Of a DNA stretch of 36,172 nt, positions 1-13,445 are shown piece by piece. A program made the position numbers and the translations under genes. Under the pieces are notes generated by a model, which worked only from the letters and a program-made list of their open reading frames with translations, did not search any database and was not told the origin of the DNA. The stretch spans positions 1 through 36,172 of the forward strand of contig RBZT01000787.1 of assembly GCA_003693705.1 (NCBI GenBank). The letters run 5' to 3'. This DNA is from Polymyxa betae. Lineage: Eukaryota; Endomyxa; Phytomyxea; Plasmodiophorida; Plasmodiophoridae. Within the stretch, counting starts at the first letter, position 1, and each line of letters opens with the position of its first letter.

Positions 1-800
1 TAATCAATTCTGTTTTATTTCCAGCTCGAGTCCCAGCTTCATTCAGCTCAGTCCGTACGGTGTCCGTACGGACCTCTGGGAGTCGAGCCCAATATTATTA
101 GAGTAGGTCTTCATACTTCATCAATGTTCGCATCTTTAGTACGCATCAGATTTATGCGTCAGTCTTCGAGTCTTATTGCGGACGCAGTTCCATCAAACTG
201 CGTACGCTATTTTTTTGGGAAAATCAGAAGTTTTATGTAATTTTTAATAAATCTGGTACACACTCTCATTTATCAAATAAATAACTTAAAGAATTATCTA
301 CCGTTTTCCCCTGCACATAAGCCATATGCATTATAATCAAGGGTGGATATTTTTTGCCATTCTCGCCTACAGTAGTCTATCCCTCGAAGATAAGGCATAA
401 GCCCTGTATTCAAGGTAACGTAATTATGCCTTCTATTCAAGGGTTCTAAAATTCCTTAATTGGCGAAAGTGCGTGTGCCTATTATTCGAGGTTTTTGACA
501 TTTGTTACATTTTGCAGCGCAACGCAAGCTTTCTATTCAGATGCATTTGGAAGAAGCACCGTCTGATTTTTTTATGGCCCACGTACCCTATAATGGACTA
601 CAACCAAGTCTGACACGGCCGGCTTTCCTGTCGCGCCATCTCCTTCAACAGAATCCGCATTATATTTCCATTTCAATCATTGCTCGGGGTCCTTGCTGCA
701 ATGCATCATGGATAAGCGGGTGTCGCTGTAAATTGGCCTACGGCCTAAAAAACTAAAAACGGCCTAACTCAGTGGGTGCATTATTCGTTTACAATTGGCC
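1..800. other. AT-rich stretch without a recognisable gene
   Basis: No convincing coding region is visible on either strand. An 84-codon open frame at 502-756 lacks an ATG and resembles no family. Near the left edge there is an imperfect hairpin: CTCGAGTCCC at about 26-35 faces GGGAGTCGAG at about 77-86. Between them are two near-identical GTCCGTACGG units, the second forming the 12-bp palindrome GTCCGTACGGAC. The motif ATTGGCCTAC occurs twice, near 733 and 795, the second copy directly outside the inverted-repeat element that starts at 803. Confidence 0.5.
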
Positions 801-1022
801 TACCGTATTCTGAGGAACTTTGTACCCATTAAATGTGCATGAAATCGAGTTTACGCACATTTTTTTCCGAAGCTGGATTTTTAGATTTCCGGAAATTTTT
901 TAGATTTTCAAAACCGCTTGAAATTTACAGTAGAAAGCCGTCATCCTTTTTTGCCAAAATGAGATTTTCAGTTCTATTTTGGGCTAGAAGTCCGTGGGTA
1001 CAAAGTTCCGCAGAATACGGTA
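801..1022. mobile_element. MITE-like element with 26-bp terminal inverted repeats and TA target duplication
   Basis: The left terminus at 803-828 begins CCGTATTCTG and the right terminus at 995-1020 ends CAGAATACGG. They are reverse complements over 26 bp with one mismatch (A versus C at the eleventh base). Both ends are flanked by TA (801-802 and 1021-1022), the target duplication of Tc1/mariner-type transposons. The element is 218 bp and encodes nothing convincing; the 76-codon open frame inside shows no family resemblance. This fits a non-autonomous Stowaway-like MITE. No transposase is seen in the window, so the superfamily rests on the TA flanks and the size. A chance hairpin is unlikely given 25 of 26 matched bases. 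Confidence 0.7.
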
Positions 1023-1089
1023 ATGCTCACAGAATAAACAAATTGGTTGCTTGTTTCAGTTAAACTGGACAGGGACCATTCTTAAGTGA

Positions 1090-1326
1090 TTGTCATACTT
1101 TGTGGAGCTTTCAGGTGGAATTCATGACAGCTCCGACCTTGGGAGTTGCCACAGTAATAAACTTCGGAATATACCGGTATTTGGGAGAGTTTTTGAGAGT
1201 GAATTTGAAAGTGAAAACGAAAGTATCAGTGAGATCGAAGCACGATTATTTAATGAAGTCGATGACAGATTTCTAGACACTTCACAAGTTTTTTCGACCT
1301 TAAATTCCGACATCTGCAAAGGCTGA
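1090..1326 (+). CDS. Possible coding fragment, acidic, unknown
   Basis: The frame has no ATG at its start. It ends in an acidic stretch (FESEFESENESISEIEARL) followed by a plausible C-terminus. The composition looks more like protein than the antisense frame does. No domain is recognised. It could be a terminal exon of a gene whose upstream exon is not identified (a TTTCAG acceptor-like site lies near 1060), or chance. Function unknown. Confidence 0.15.
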   Translation: MSYFVELSGGIHDSSDLGSCHSNKLRNIPVFGRVFESEFESENESISEIEARLFNEVDDRFLDTSQVFSTLNSDICKG

Positions 1327-1418
1327 AAGTTCATATCTAAACGAAATTTAATTGGTCGATATAATATCTACTTTTGAACACGTAAAGAACAGACGAATTG
1401 TAAAATATTGTTTGTTTC

Positions 1419-2093
1419 TTAATAATAGGCCATTGCTGGTGCTTCAAAACGCCAGACATATAGTCCAGGAAAGTGATCTTGTAGCGCTCCAATAAAATTC
1501 GATGAATTATCAATGCCCAATGTTCCTGCTTCGAAAGCAAAGACGTACTTAGAATTATTCACTGCAACTAATCCTGGACGTTGTATTGCTTTAGCATCTC
1601 TCTGTCGAAGATAGGCGGCAATCCAATCCAGATATCCTTGTGGGAACCCATTACGACCATCAACAACGACAAAAAAAGGATCAATCCTCTCAAATAAATC
1701 GAAATGTTCCAATCTGAGATAAGCAAACAGTTTTGAGGCTGTCACATCCCAAAGCGTCGCGCCGTCCCGATTATCTCCTCTTCCATCAACAGATATGCGA
1801 CCTTCCATGGCTTCAACAATTGGGATGCATCTTTCTCGAGTTAAACGTAGGTTATTATCTTCATCGTATAACATTCTTAGAATTGGGAAAATTTCACGAC
1901 CCAAAATTGGCTCGGCTTTTAGTTGTTTTCTGATGCTTGGTGTGTAGCTGTTCTTGATAACGTCATCAGCCTGACGAGATAATAATTGATCAATAATGAG
2001 AGAAGAATTTACATCGGCCTCGATCCCAGCCTGACGAGCCAAACATTGTAACTGGCGACGATCAAGAGCTTCAAGGCTATTTCTCGTCTGCAT
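1419..2093 (-). CDS. Hypothetical protein with SAP-like N-terminal helices
   Basis: A 224-residue uninterrupted frame starts at ATG 2093 and ends at 1419. Residues about 8-40 (LEALDRRQLQCLARQAGIEA and following) resemble the helix-extended-helix of SAP-type nucleic-acid-binding motifs, in which a KRxQLQxLxKxxGI pattern is common. The rest, including FVVVDGRNGFPQGYLDWIAA, matches nothing I can name. No membrane segment or signal peptide is visible. An upstream exon is possible because CAG directly follows the ATG. The SAP assignment is a resemblance only, and the function is unknown. Confidence 0.55.
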   Translation of the reverse strand: MQTRNSLEALDRRQLQCLARQAGIEADVNSSLIIDQLLSRQADDVIKNSYTPSIRKQLKAEPILGREIFPILRMLYDEDNNLRLTRERCIPIVEAMEGRISVDGRGDNRDGATLWDVTASKLFAYLRLEHFDLFERIDPFFVVVDGRNGFPQGYLDWIAAYLRQRDAKAIQRPGLVAVNNSKYVFAFEAGTLGIDNSSNFIGALQDHFPGLYVWRFEAPAMAYY

Positions 2094-2325
2094 AAGGCAT
2101 AACCTTATCAGATTGAAAGTAAAATTCCGCCACGGTTATTACGATGGTTCTAGATACATCATTCAACTCATGATGAAACATCATTGACTCAGACATTAGC
2201 AAACCAAATTATTATTCAAAATCACATTTTGGATATCATTCTTTTGACTGGAAAGGAAATATTCGTTTAGAGCAGTAGTTAGACAATGAACCTATACTAG
2301 GCTCGGCTGAGTATGGTTTTAGTTC

Positions 2326-2604
2326 TCATTTTTTTTCATTGTCAGGAATTTTCAGAGGAGATGGTCGTCTTGCAAGTAATCTTGAACTTCGTCGAGGCGA
2401 TGAGCTGGTTGATCGGATTTTAAAGTTTTCCATCTCAGTTTCATTTAAATCTGACTCTGGAGGCGAATAATTTCTTACATTTTTCACCATATCTTGTAAT
2501 GACTCTTCAGCATGTCGTGTATTGATGTGATCTCTAATGTTATTCCCAATTGGGAAGACATAGTGAGATGTTTGTGATATAACCCTAAAAGCAATGTTTG
2601 ACAA
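2326..2604 (-). CDS. Basic Ser/Arg-rich C-terminal exon, unknown
   Basis: The frame is open on the minus strand from about 2640 and ends at a TGA at 2326-2328; no ATG opens it, so it is probably a 3' exon. The product is hydrophilic and ends in a basic Ser/Arg-rich segment (SSSPRRSSRLLARRPSP) that could be a nuclear-localisation or RNA-binding tail. It lies just downstream of the minus-strand frame ending at 2675 and may belong to the same gene. I could not find a junction with matching phase, so I list it separately. Confidence 0.35.
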   Translation of the reverse strand: MSNIAFRVISQTSHYVFPIGNNIRDHINTRHAEESLQDMVKNVRNYSPPESDLNETEMENFKIRSTSSSPRRSSRLLARRPSPLKIPDNEKK

Positions 2605-2674
2605 TAAGTCTGATGATATTTGGTACAGCGATATTCAGGATTGGAGTTATAGCATCAACAATTGTCTTAACGAT

Positions 2675-3099
2675 TTAAAGTAAATCCTTGATTATTGATA
2701 GGACTTGTTTCAAAATAAATACAACAAATAATGTTGTAAAGAAAATTATGGTCTTGTTGTCAATTGCTACAGAATGAAGGTATCCGATGGTGAATTTGAT
2801 GAAAGGTTGTTGGTAGTCAAAGTAGACAAGGTCTGTCATGCTCTCAGAAAGCACTTGAGCGATTGCCGCCATTTTAGAAATTTGAACTTGAAACATCAAC
2901 TTAGGCGGTAGCAATTTGTTTATTGATTCACATACAGATGTCCAGATTATCCATCCAGTGAGTGGCTTCCGGAAACAGGATCGTCTCGATGTCCAAGGTC
3001 ACTCTCGTAATAGGATCAAGCTGATCGCAGACGAATGCCATCACGAAGAGATCTCACTGAATCCAACCAGTCAACGCCCCTTTTCTGCACGTGAAGCAT
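2675..3099 (-). CDS. Hypothetical membrane-anchored protein, multi-exon, 5' end unresolved
   Basis: Exons read 3099-3058, 3020-2936 and 2886-2675. A 37-nt intron (3021-3057) joins VDWLDS to LDPITRVTLDIE in frame, and a 49-nt intron (2887-2935) leads to ISKMAAIAQVL. The product has a hydrophobic segment near the end (TIIFFTTLFVVFILKQ), so it is likely membrane-anchored. The first ATG in frame is at 3099, but good-looking coding (VDGNPVVIQVRRIKIGDAF) continues upstream to about 3310 without an ATG, approaching the antisense of the first USP exon. After the TAA at 2675 the same frame stays open and hydrophobic, so the C-terminus may also be longer. No family recognised. Confidence 0.4.
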
Positions 3100-3410
3100 C
3101 GACCGGCGCTTCTTCTTCGTCAAGTTGGCCCAGGATTCTCCATCGAACGCGTCCCCAATTTTAATACGGCGGACCTGGATTACGACCGGGTTTCCATCAA
3201 CTGGGTCTATCGACAGCCCCCATCTGATGTCCAACTCTACAATAAACCCTAGCTGGAGGCATCGCCATACGCCACCCAACGCCTGCAGAATCGAAAACTC
3301 GTTTGCTGTTACAGAGGCCGCAGCCCGCCGCAAAATTGGCGACGAAATCGAGAAATTTCTCTGCACAGTGATTGTAGACGAGAACGGGCTCTGGTCGTGG
3401 CGCGGCGGCG

Positions 3411-7447
<4,037 letters not shown>

Positions 7448-7885
7448 AGTAGATACTCATTGTTTAACCTTCGTTTACTTTGAATAACTATCGTCTACCT
7501 TTCAGACAGACGGCAGGTCCCATAGTACTTCGCCCAGATTGATCTTGTATTTGATCGGTCGTCCGCTGTATAGCAGTTGGTTGCGTTCCCGGTACGAAGC
7601 AATGCAGTCGACATTCCTGAAATTGTGTCAAGCATTCACCAATTAAAGCTTCATTGTTGGTGCTTCTTATTGTAGGTACAGTGCGATTCTGAGAATGCAA
7701 ATATTCAATGACATGAATCGTCGAGCAGCTCAGCAGCGCTTAAAGCCACAAGATCAGAGGCATTCCGGAATCGTCGTCACCGTTAAGATTGTGGTCATGG
7801 TGCGCTCCGATCAGGATCGCCCGTTGCTGATCCCTTTCCGGTTCGCCATTGTTTATCAAGCGTTTGAGAAATCATCACAAAGAGA

Positions 7886-9052
7886 ATGACAAGTTTAAGT
7901 ATTGTAATTCTAGCAATACTCATACTATGACATGAATCATTGCCGGATGCCCTGTTTATGCCAGCAAGCACAGCAAGCAAGAGGGAATCTTTTCGAGATC
8001 GATTTCGCAATGGTCATAACACTATAAACACTGATCGTGTTGACAAGCTAGACTCCAATATCAACTCTATTTCTTACGATCGAGGCAATACAGCAGGCGC
8101 TCAGAGTCAAACGGCAAATATCGCAACTGCAACAAACCCGTTTCTCTCTGGTGCTGAGTCTTCCGGGACAAACAAGAAACAGATGATAAAAGAGTTCGAT
8201 CGCGGCGCCTTGGTGAATGCAAACTCTCGCATTTTCAACGAAAATGGAAGGCAAGCAAGCTCTACTATGGACAGCGGGATCGAACAAGGAACAGCAACAT
8301 CAGAATCATTGATTGGAGGCCCAGTAGCCGGAGCTGGATCTTCATACAGAAACGTCGTACAAGGACAAGATCAAAAGATATCGGATTCCGACCACATCGA
8401 CCAGCATTTGAAAGAGAAATCGCTCTCATTTGAACATTTCGATCGAGGTGTCGCATCTCAAAGTGCTGAATCAGCTGCTAAGATTGGAAATAGTATAGGA
8501 GGTCCTTATGCTGTTACAAGCAGAGCTGAGGGAGGGCAGGCGGCCCAGTTTGAGGAATCTCGAAGTCGAATTGTAACCGGGGCAGCCAGATCTGTATCTG
8601 CTGATCGCAGCGCGAACGTCTTGAATGAAGCACGAAGCAAGCAGCTGATGGCGAAGACTGACGCGAAAGATGCTGTGCTTGTTGGACCTGGAGAAGCTTC
8701 GGCTGGTGGTGTTGTAGCTGCAGAACATTTGGCTTCGGATCAAAGTGCACTTCAACATGCCGACTCCAACGAGAATGAGATCGTGAATGCAGCTAAGTTT
8801 AAGGCGCTCGGCAATACTTGGTCGAAAGGTTCAAAAGAGTCGCAAGCTGTTCTTGCAAATGGTGCTTTCCCAGGGGCGATCAGCTCGGGCCGTTCAGCTT
8901 CACATTTTGCAACCGGTCACGATCGTTCAGCAGAATTTGGAATCGCAAAAAGCGCAGCTCGAAAGGCAGCCTCATCCACAATTCAATCATTTGACGGCAG
9001 GCAAATGGACCGGGCCCATAATAGCCATGTGCACATAGGAGGCCTTCTTTAA
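7886..9052 (+). pseudogene. Ala/Ser/Gly-rich secreted-type protein with an in-frame TGA in the signal peptide
   Basis: From ATG 7886 the frame reads a hydrophobic leader (MTSLSIVILAILIL), then TGA at 7928-7930, then HESLPDALFMP and about 370 uninterrupted codons to TAA at 9050-9052. Leader and body are in one frame, so the TGA interrupts an otherwise good signal peptide. The first downstream ATG is at 7958 and would give a leaderless protein. The body is low-complexity with degenerate repeats around [FYH]DR[GS] (YDRGNTAGAQSQ, FDRGALVNANSR, FDRGVASQSAES, HDRSAEFGIAKS). No domain recognised. Options are a recent pseudogene, a base error, read-through, or initiation at 7958. I class it as pseudogene only because of the stop; the long open body argues for recent or ongoing function. 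Confidence 0.4.
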
Positions 9053-9994
9053 AAATTAAAACCTTGTTGTTCTATGATACTCATAGAGTCATAGTAGTAT
9101 GTAAACTGTCAAATTTTTGAAACATTTTTCATAAATTGTGCGACACAATTTTTAAATGTCGCGCATCTTCCATACATTTCACTGTCGCGCAAACTCTCGC
9201 AGTTTTCACTCTTTAGTTGGCGTAAGGTATTTTTTGCGCCAAATTTCAAAAGTATGGAGAATCGCCGCGTATATTTTACAGCGCTTACAGTGCGGGAAGT
9301 CTTAAACCGACAACTTTTGCATGGGAGTTCTTGGGTTTTCATTGGGGCCTCCGGACTAGGTCCGGAACAAAATCTATGCTCATAAATCAATAGATCTCAT
9401 CGTTTAGAAAAAATCTATGATGAAATTTTTGAAAAATTGTAAATTCCTGAGTCAATAATGCGGACCTTATTTGTATGAGAATCAGTAGTCATGAGACTTG
9501 TATGGGCAAAACACGTTGTTAAACAGCGCAGCCCTACGCGGAGCCCTACGCGGAGCCTCTGCGCAACCCTCTCCATTTCCAGTGTGCATCTGATTCGAAT
9601 TCCCCGACCATTTCAGCGGGACTATTCTTGGAAGACGTTGCAAACAACCGTTCCTTTAGCATTGAATTCGGTGCCGTTATCTACTATCCGCCGATTTGCT
9701 CGCAAAAGTGAGCGCTACATGGACGCTTATCGTTTAAAAAGAAGGGAACGTGAGGTTGACACCAGCGCAGGTTGAAATATGCTGTGAAGAAGTACCGATC
9801 CCATCGGCGGATCCTCGAGAAAATTCTATAAGAACTCTAAGAATTTGCGGCGCGGCCTCTTGTTTCGAAATAAAATTGAGACAAATTGTCGGTTTAAGTC
9901 TTCCCGCACTGTACAAACGGTGGCTTTAAGCAATGCCCACTTACCATTTACCTACTGTTGTCGGAGAGACTTGGATTGCCAAAAGTCGAACATC
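9053..9994. other. Intergenic stretch containing short inverted repeats
   Basis: No supported gene. It holds a small hairpin (AAATTGTG-CGA-CACAATTT, about 9133-9151), a perfect 7-bp inverted repeat TCCGGAC-TAG-GTCCGGA at 9350-9366, a direct repeat of GCCCTACGCGGA near 9530-9553, and the two arms of a 28-bp inverted repeat described separately. A 94-codon frame with an ATG (9491-9775) lies between those arms. It is Arg/Ser-rich and not recognisable. Confidence 0.5.
9286..9913. repeat. 28-bp inverted repeat bounding a ~630-bp segment
   Basis: The arm at 9286-9313 (begins TACAGTGCGGGAAG, ends AAACCGACAA) is the reverse complement of 9886-9913 (begins TTGTCGGTTTAAG) with one mismatch. The enclosed 572 bp carries only the unrecognised 94-codon frame. 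Similarity does not clearly extend outside or inside the arms, and no target duplication is evident. It may be a decayed non-autonomous transposon or an inverted duplication; the second arm sits about 80 bp upstream of the SerC start codon. Confidence 0.55.
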
Positions 9995-11455
9995 ATGGGG
10001 GAAGGACGCCGATGTATCAATTTCTCTGCTGGCCCTGCTCAACTACCGGAATGTGTCCTACATCAAGCAGCAAACGCTATGATCGATATCACTCCAGAAG
10101 GACTTGGGATTTCGATCGCTGAGCTTGGTCATAGAGTTCCCACATATGAGCGTATCGATTTTTTGTTTTGCTCTGTCGATGCTGTTATCTAATCGATCGG
10201 ATAGGAATCCATAACGAGGTTATTGACACACTCAAAGCTCTTCTGAATATGTACCAATTTGTCGTTATGCAAAACGCTTCTTGATCATAGTCATTTAGCC
10301 CGGACTCTCATTCCGTTTTATTGATGAGCGGCGGCGGGAGTTTACAGTTCTCTGCTGTCCCGCTAAATCTTCTGCCACATCAAGGTTTGCTTTAGGTTGA
10401 TGGTATTAAACTGCCGCTAAATCAGCGAATCCAGGGGCCATTGCTGACTATGTTGTTTCCGGATCATGGTCCAAAAAGGCAGCAGTAGAAGCATCTAAAT
10501 ATGCTGACGTCAATATTGTTTTCGATGGGAAGGAATCTTGCTATAAGCGCATTCCTCACGAAAATCTGAAATATTCTGAGAATGCTTCCTATGTTTATTA
10601 TTGTGCCAACGAGACTGTCGATGGTAAGTTCTTAGCACTGGAAATGTATAGTTAATGACGAAAATGTTCAGGGAACGAATTCTACTCTATTCCTGAATGC
10701 CCTGCAAACATCCCACTCGTTGGAGACTTCTCATCAACTTTCCTTAGTCGTCCGCTGCCCAAAAACGTATTCTCCAAGTTTGGAGTTATATTTGCTGGAG
10801 CCCAGAAGAATATAGGACCGCCTGGTCTGTGCATTGTCATTATTCGAGTACGTGCATTAGATAGTTTTGATATTGCTTATGAGTCGACTAGAACGATTTG
10901 ATTGGAAAAGCGCTGCCTATCACGCCCCTGATGTGCGATTACAATACGTTCCGCTCAACGAACTCTTTATACAACACGCCACCTACAATCAGGTTAGAAT
11001 TTTTGTTCCTGCAGACGTTACTGTCTCATTAGCTTTGCAGCATCTATATGGCTGGTCTAACGCTAAAGTGGATCCAATCTATTGGAGGACTAGAAGAGGT
11101 TGAGAAAATCAATAACGCCAAGGCTCAAATCCTTTATGACACGATTGACAACTCGCGTCTCTTTACGTAAGGAACTTTTCCTAGATGCTTTACCTACAAT
11201 GACGTAGTCGTTCACAGATGCTCAGTTGATAAATCGTGTCGCAGCCGAGTCACTGCTGTTTTCAATGTCGTGGAATCCCATCAGCATCTGCTGAAAACGT
11301 TCGTATCAGAGAGCGAGAAAGAAGGGTTTGTCGGTCTGGCTGGGCATCGATCCGTTGGTGGCTTGAGAGCAGCATTGTTCAATGCCCAATCTATCGACAA
11401 TGTCAAGAAACTAACCTGCTTCATGAAAGAATTCGAGAAGCGATATTTTGATTGA
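9995..11455 (+). CDS. serC: Phosphoserine aminotransferase
   Basis: A PLP enzyme converting 3-phosphohydroxypyruvate and glutamate to phosphoserine and 2-oxoglutarate, the second step of serine synthesis. Eight exons: 9995-10151, 10205-10250, 10299-10384, 10426-10623, 10672-10847, 10892-10992, 11041-11166, 11218-11455, giving 375 residues, close to the usual family length. Family motifs in order: [45 protein letters not shown], the PLP-lysine segment [19 protein letters not shown], and the C-terminal [15 protein letters not shown]. The initiator ATG directly precedes the family's normal N-terminus, so a cytosolic enzyme is likely; the open frame continuing upstream could only encode a targeting peptide if translation began elsewhere. 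It converges on the kinase gene across the sequence gap. Confidence 0.95.
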
Positions 11456-11591
11456 TAACCTGTTAACGAGACAGCGCAGAGTTTTGGGCGATCATTGATT
11501 TCACATTGTTATAAATTCGATAATTTACAGGGATTAATTGGAAAGTTTGAATTAGATCCTAATGAGACTGTATAATATACTATATAGTTTT

Positions 11592-11744
11592 NNNNNNNNN
11601 NNNNNNNNNNNNNNNNNNNNNNNNNNNNNNNNNNNNNNNNNNNNNNNNNNNNNNNNNNNNNNNNNNNNNNNNNNNNNNNNNNNNNNNNNNNNNNNNNNNN
11701 NNNNNNNNNNNNNNNNNNNNNNNNNNNNNNNNNNNNNNNNNNNN
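11592..11744. other. Assembly gap (153 N)
   Basis: A run of N. It removes the 3' end of the minus-strand kinase gene, whose frame is still open when it enters the gap at 11745. It probably also covers the 3' flank of SerC. Confidence 0.99.
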
Positions 11745-13216
11745 AAATCGATATCTGCAAACAATCGATGGTTCCGTATTTTTCTGTCAAAGCGCATATG
11801 TGGTGAAGGGTTCAAAAGTCCTCTATATAAAACTAAGGCTTCATAATTCTTGGTTGTTTGAACTTACCGAATGAGATCGTCAGCCGGCTCTGATACCGTC
11901 GGCGGTAACCATAGCTCTTTTGACAAGCATGTTACGCGTTCGGCGAATTGCTGTATCATGTTGAGAAATTGTAACACCTCACCGGTAACAATATTTCAGT
12001 ACTTTTGGCGATTCATTCGTTGGATTAAATGTAAATGGAGCCTCCCCGACCATCCTACAAACGTTTGTTGATCTCAAATAGTCGAAGAACAATGGGTTTT
12101 TTGTACATTTCATAGGCAAGAACGCCAAGAGACCAGTAATCAGCAGCAAATCCATAGCCGCCTTTATCGTCGAAACAGACGGAGAGCGCTTCAGGTGCCA
12201 GGCATTGCATCGTTCCGCATTGTGTTCTGCAAACCTCATCACCACGTAAACGACGAGAACAGCCGAAGTCCACTAGGCGAATATAACCCTATAAAGGTTA
12301 GGCAGGGCCTGAAATTCCAACTCGGCAGCGTCGTACTTTGTCGTCGATTATCACGTTCTCTGGTTTCAGATCGCAGTAGATGATGTTATTGTCATGAAGG
12401 TACTCAAGAGCCAGCATGATTTGAGCCAGATAGAACACGGCCTGTTTTTCAGAGAATGGGGCCAGCTTCTTTTCATACATCAGCGACCACAAATCGAATC
12501 CAGGAACTACGAAATATTAATGTGAATGCACCAGGTCGTGTTTGCCCAGGAAACCTACCATAGTCCATCGCCAAGCAGACAGTGGAGCGATCGACAAAAA
12601 CGTGCTGAAAGTTGACAATGAACGGATGCTTAACAGTTTTCAGGATCTGTGCTTCTTCAAATCCTAATTTTATCACTTTCTCTTCATTGCCTGATAGCAT
12701 TTCAGCAAAGCCTCATTAATGTTGATACACAATCACCTGGAGCGCCCGCCATTTCTTTTCTGAATCCATAAATCAGCGAGATGATCGTGCCTAAAAAAAT
12801 GCCTACAGAGCGAACAGCTTCTGTGAGGATTTGTGCCTCACCAAAGACACCTTTCCAAACGATCCTCTAAACGACCAGTTAGAATGAGTTGTTTAATTTT
12901 AGATCAAGATATGTTACCTCGCAATGAATAGCACATTTTCGAAATCACTTCGAGTTACATCTCTCCATGCTTCATAAAAGCTTTCTACTTTTTTAGGTGA
13001 AACAAGTGACAGTTTCGGGGAGAACGACACCATATGATTGCAATTGCTTTTGCTTCCATTCAATGGCAACAGACCCAGCCACGGCTGCAACGACCCTCTC
13101 AGACTAACATCCCCGTCAGACCCCAAAGCATCCACATCACGTTGTCGAATGGGCTAACGATAGGCATTTCAATGGTTTCCAATCGATGACGGTGGATACG
13201 ACGCTGTACTCACCAT
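11745..13216 (-). CDS. AGC-type serine/threonine protein kinase, 3' end lost in gap
   Basis: Exons on the minus strand: 13216-13214, 13153-12918, 12866-12807, 12759-12737 (23 nt), 12690-12559, 12506-12337, 12288-12107, 12054-12003, 11950-11868, 11822-11745; every phase agrees. Motifs: glycine loop [11 protein letters not shown], the lysine in FALKEM, helix-C glutamate in [15 protein letters not shown], catalytic loop [14 protein letters not shown], metal-binding [23 protein letters not shown] and [12 protein letters not shown]. The C-lobe reaches the AGC-style [15 protein letters not shown]. The pattern is closest to PKA/PKG/STK32-like kinases; no cyclic-nucleotide domain is visible. The loop has Cys where most AGC kinases have Arg (YRD to YCD). 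The start is uncertain: ATG 13214-13216 directly abuts a GTGAGT donor, but the open frame also extends upstream to about 13380. Confidence 0.85.
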
Positions 13217-13445
13217 CAATGGGGTCCGATAGATGAATGGATCGGAGGCGAATATGGATGAAATAGAGAATTCGTTAATAAAGGGCTTCGACAGATGCAA
13301 GTCGAATTGTTCTAGAACGACGCGTTTGACTTCGACTGGCTGCCCAGTCGTGGCGGCGCCTCCTGATACGACAGGTCACGCGTCGAGCGTAACCGAAGAT
13401 CTGTTGATACGCAGCTTTTTGGGAAAGCTTCTTTTGTAATGTATT

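Noticed and set aside
7886-9052. TGA read as a sense codon (alternative genetic code)
   Set aside because: SerC, NAA20, uL2m and the MORN gene end at TGA exactly where their families end, and TGG is used for Trp throughout, so a general TGA reassignment is excluded.
9491-9775. 94-codon ATG-started frame between the 28-bp inverted repeats
   Set aside because: Arg/Ser-rich, partly made of the GCCCTACGCGGA direct repeat, and without any recognisable motif; kept only as a remark.
11509-11846. Frames running through the N gap
   Set aside because: They are open only because N codons do not create stops.
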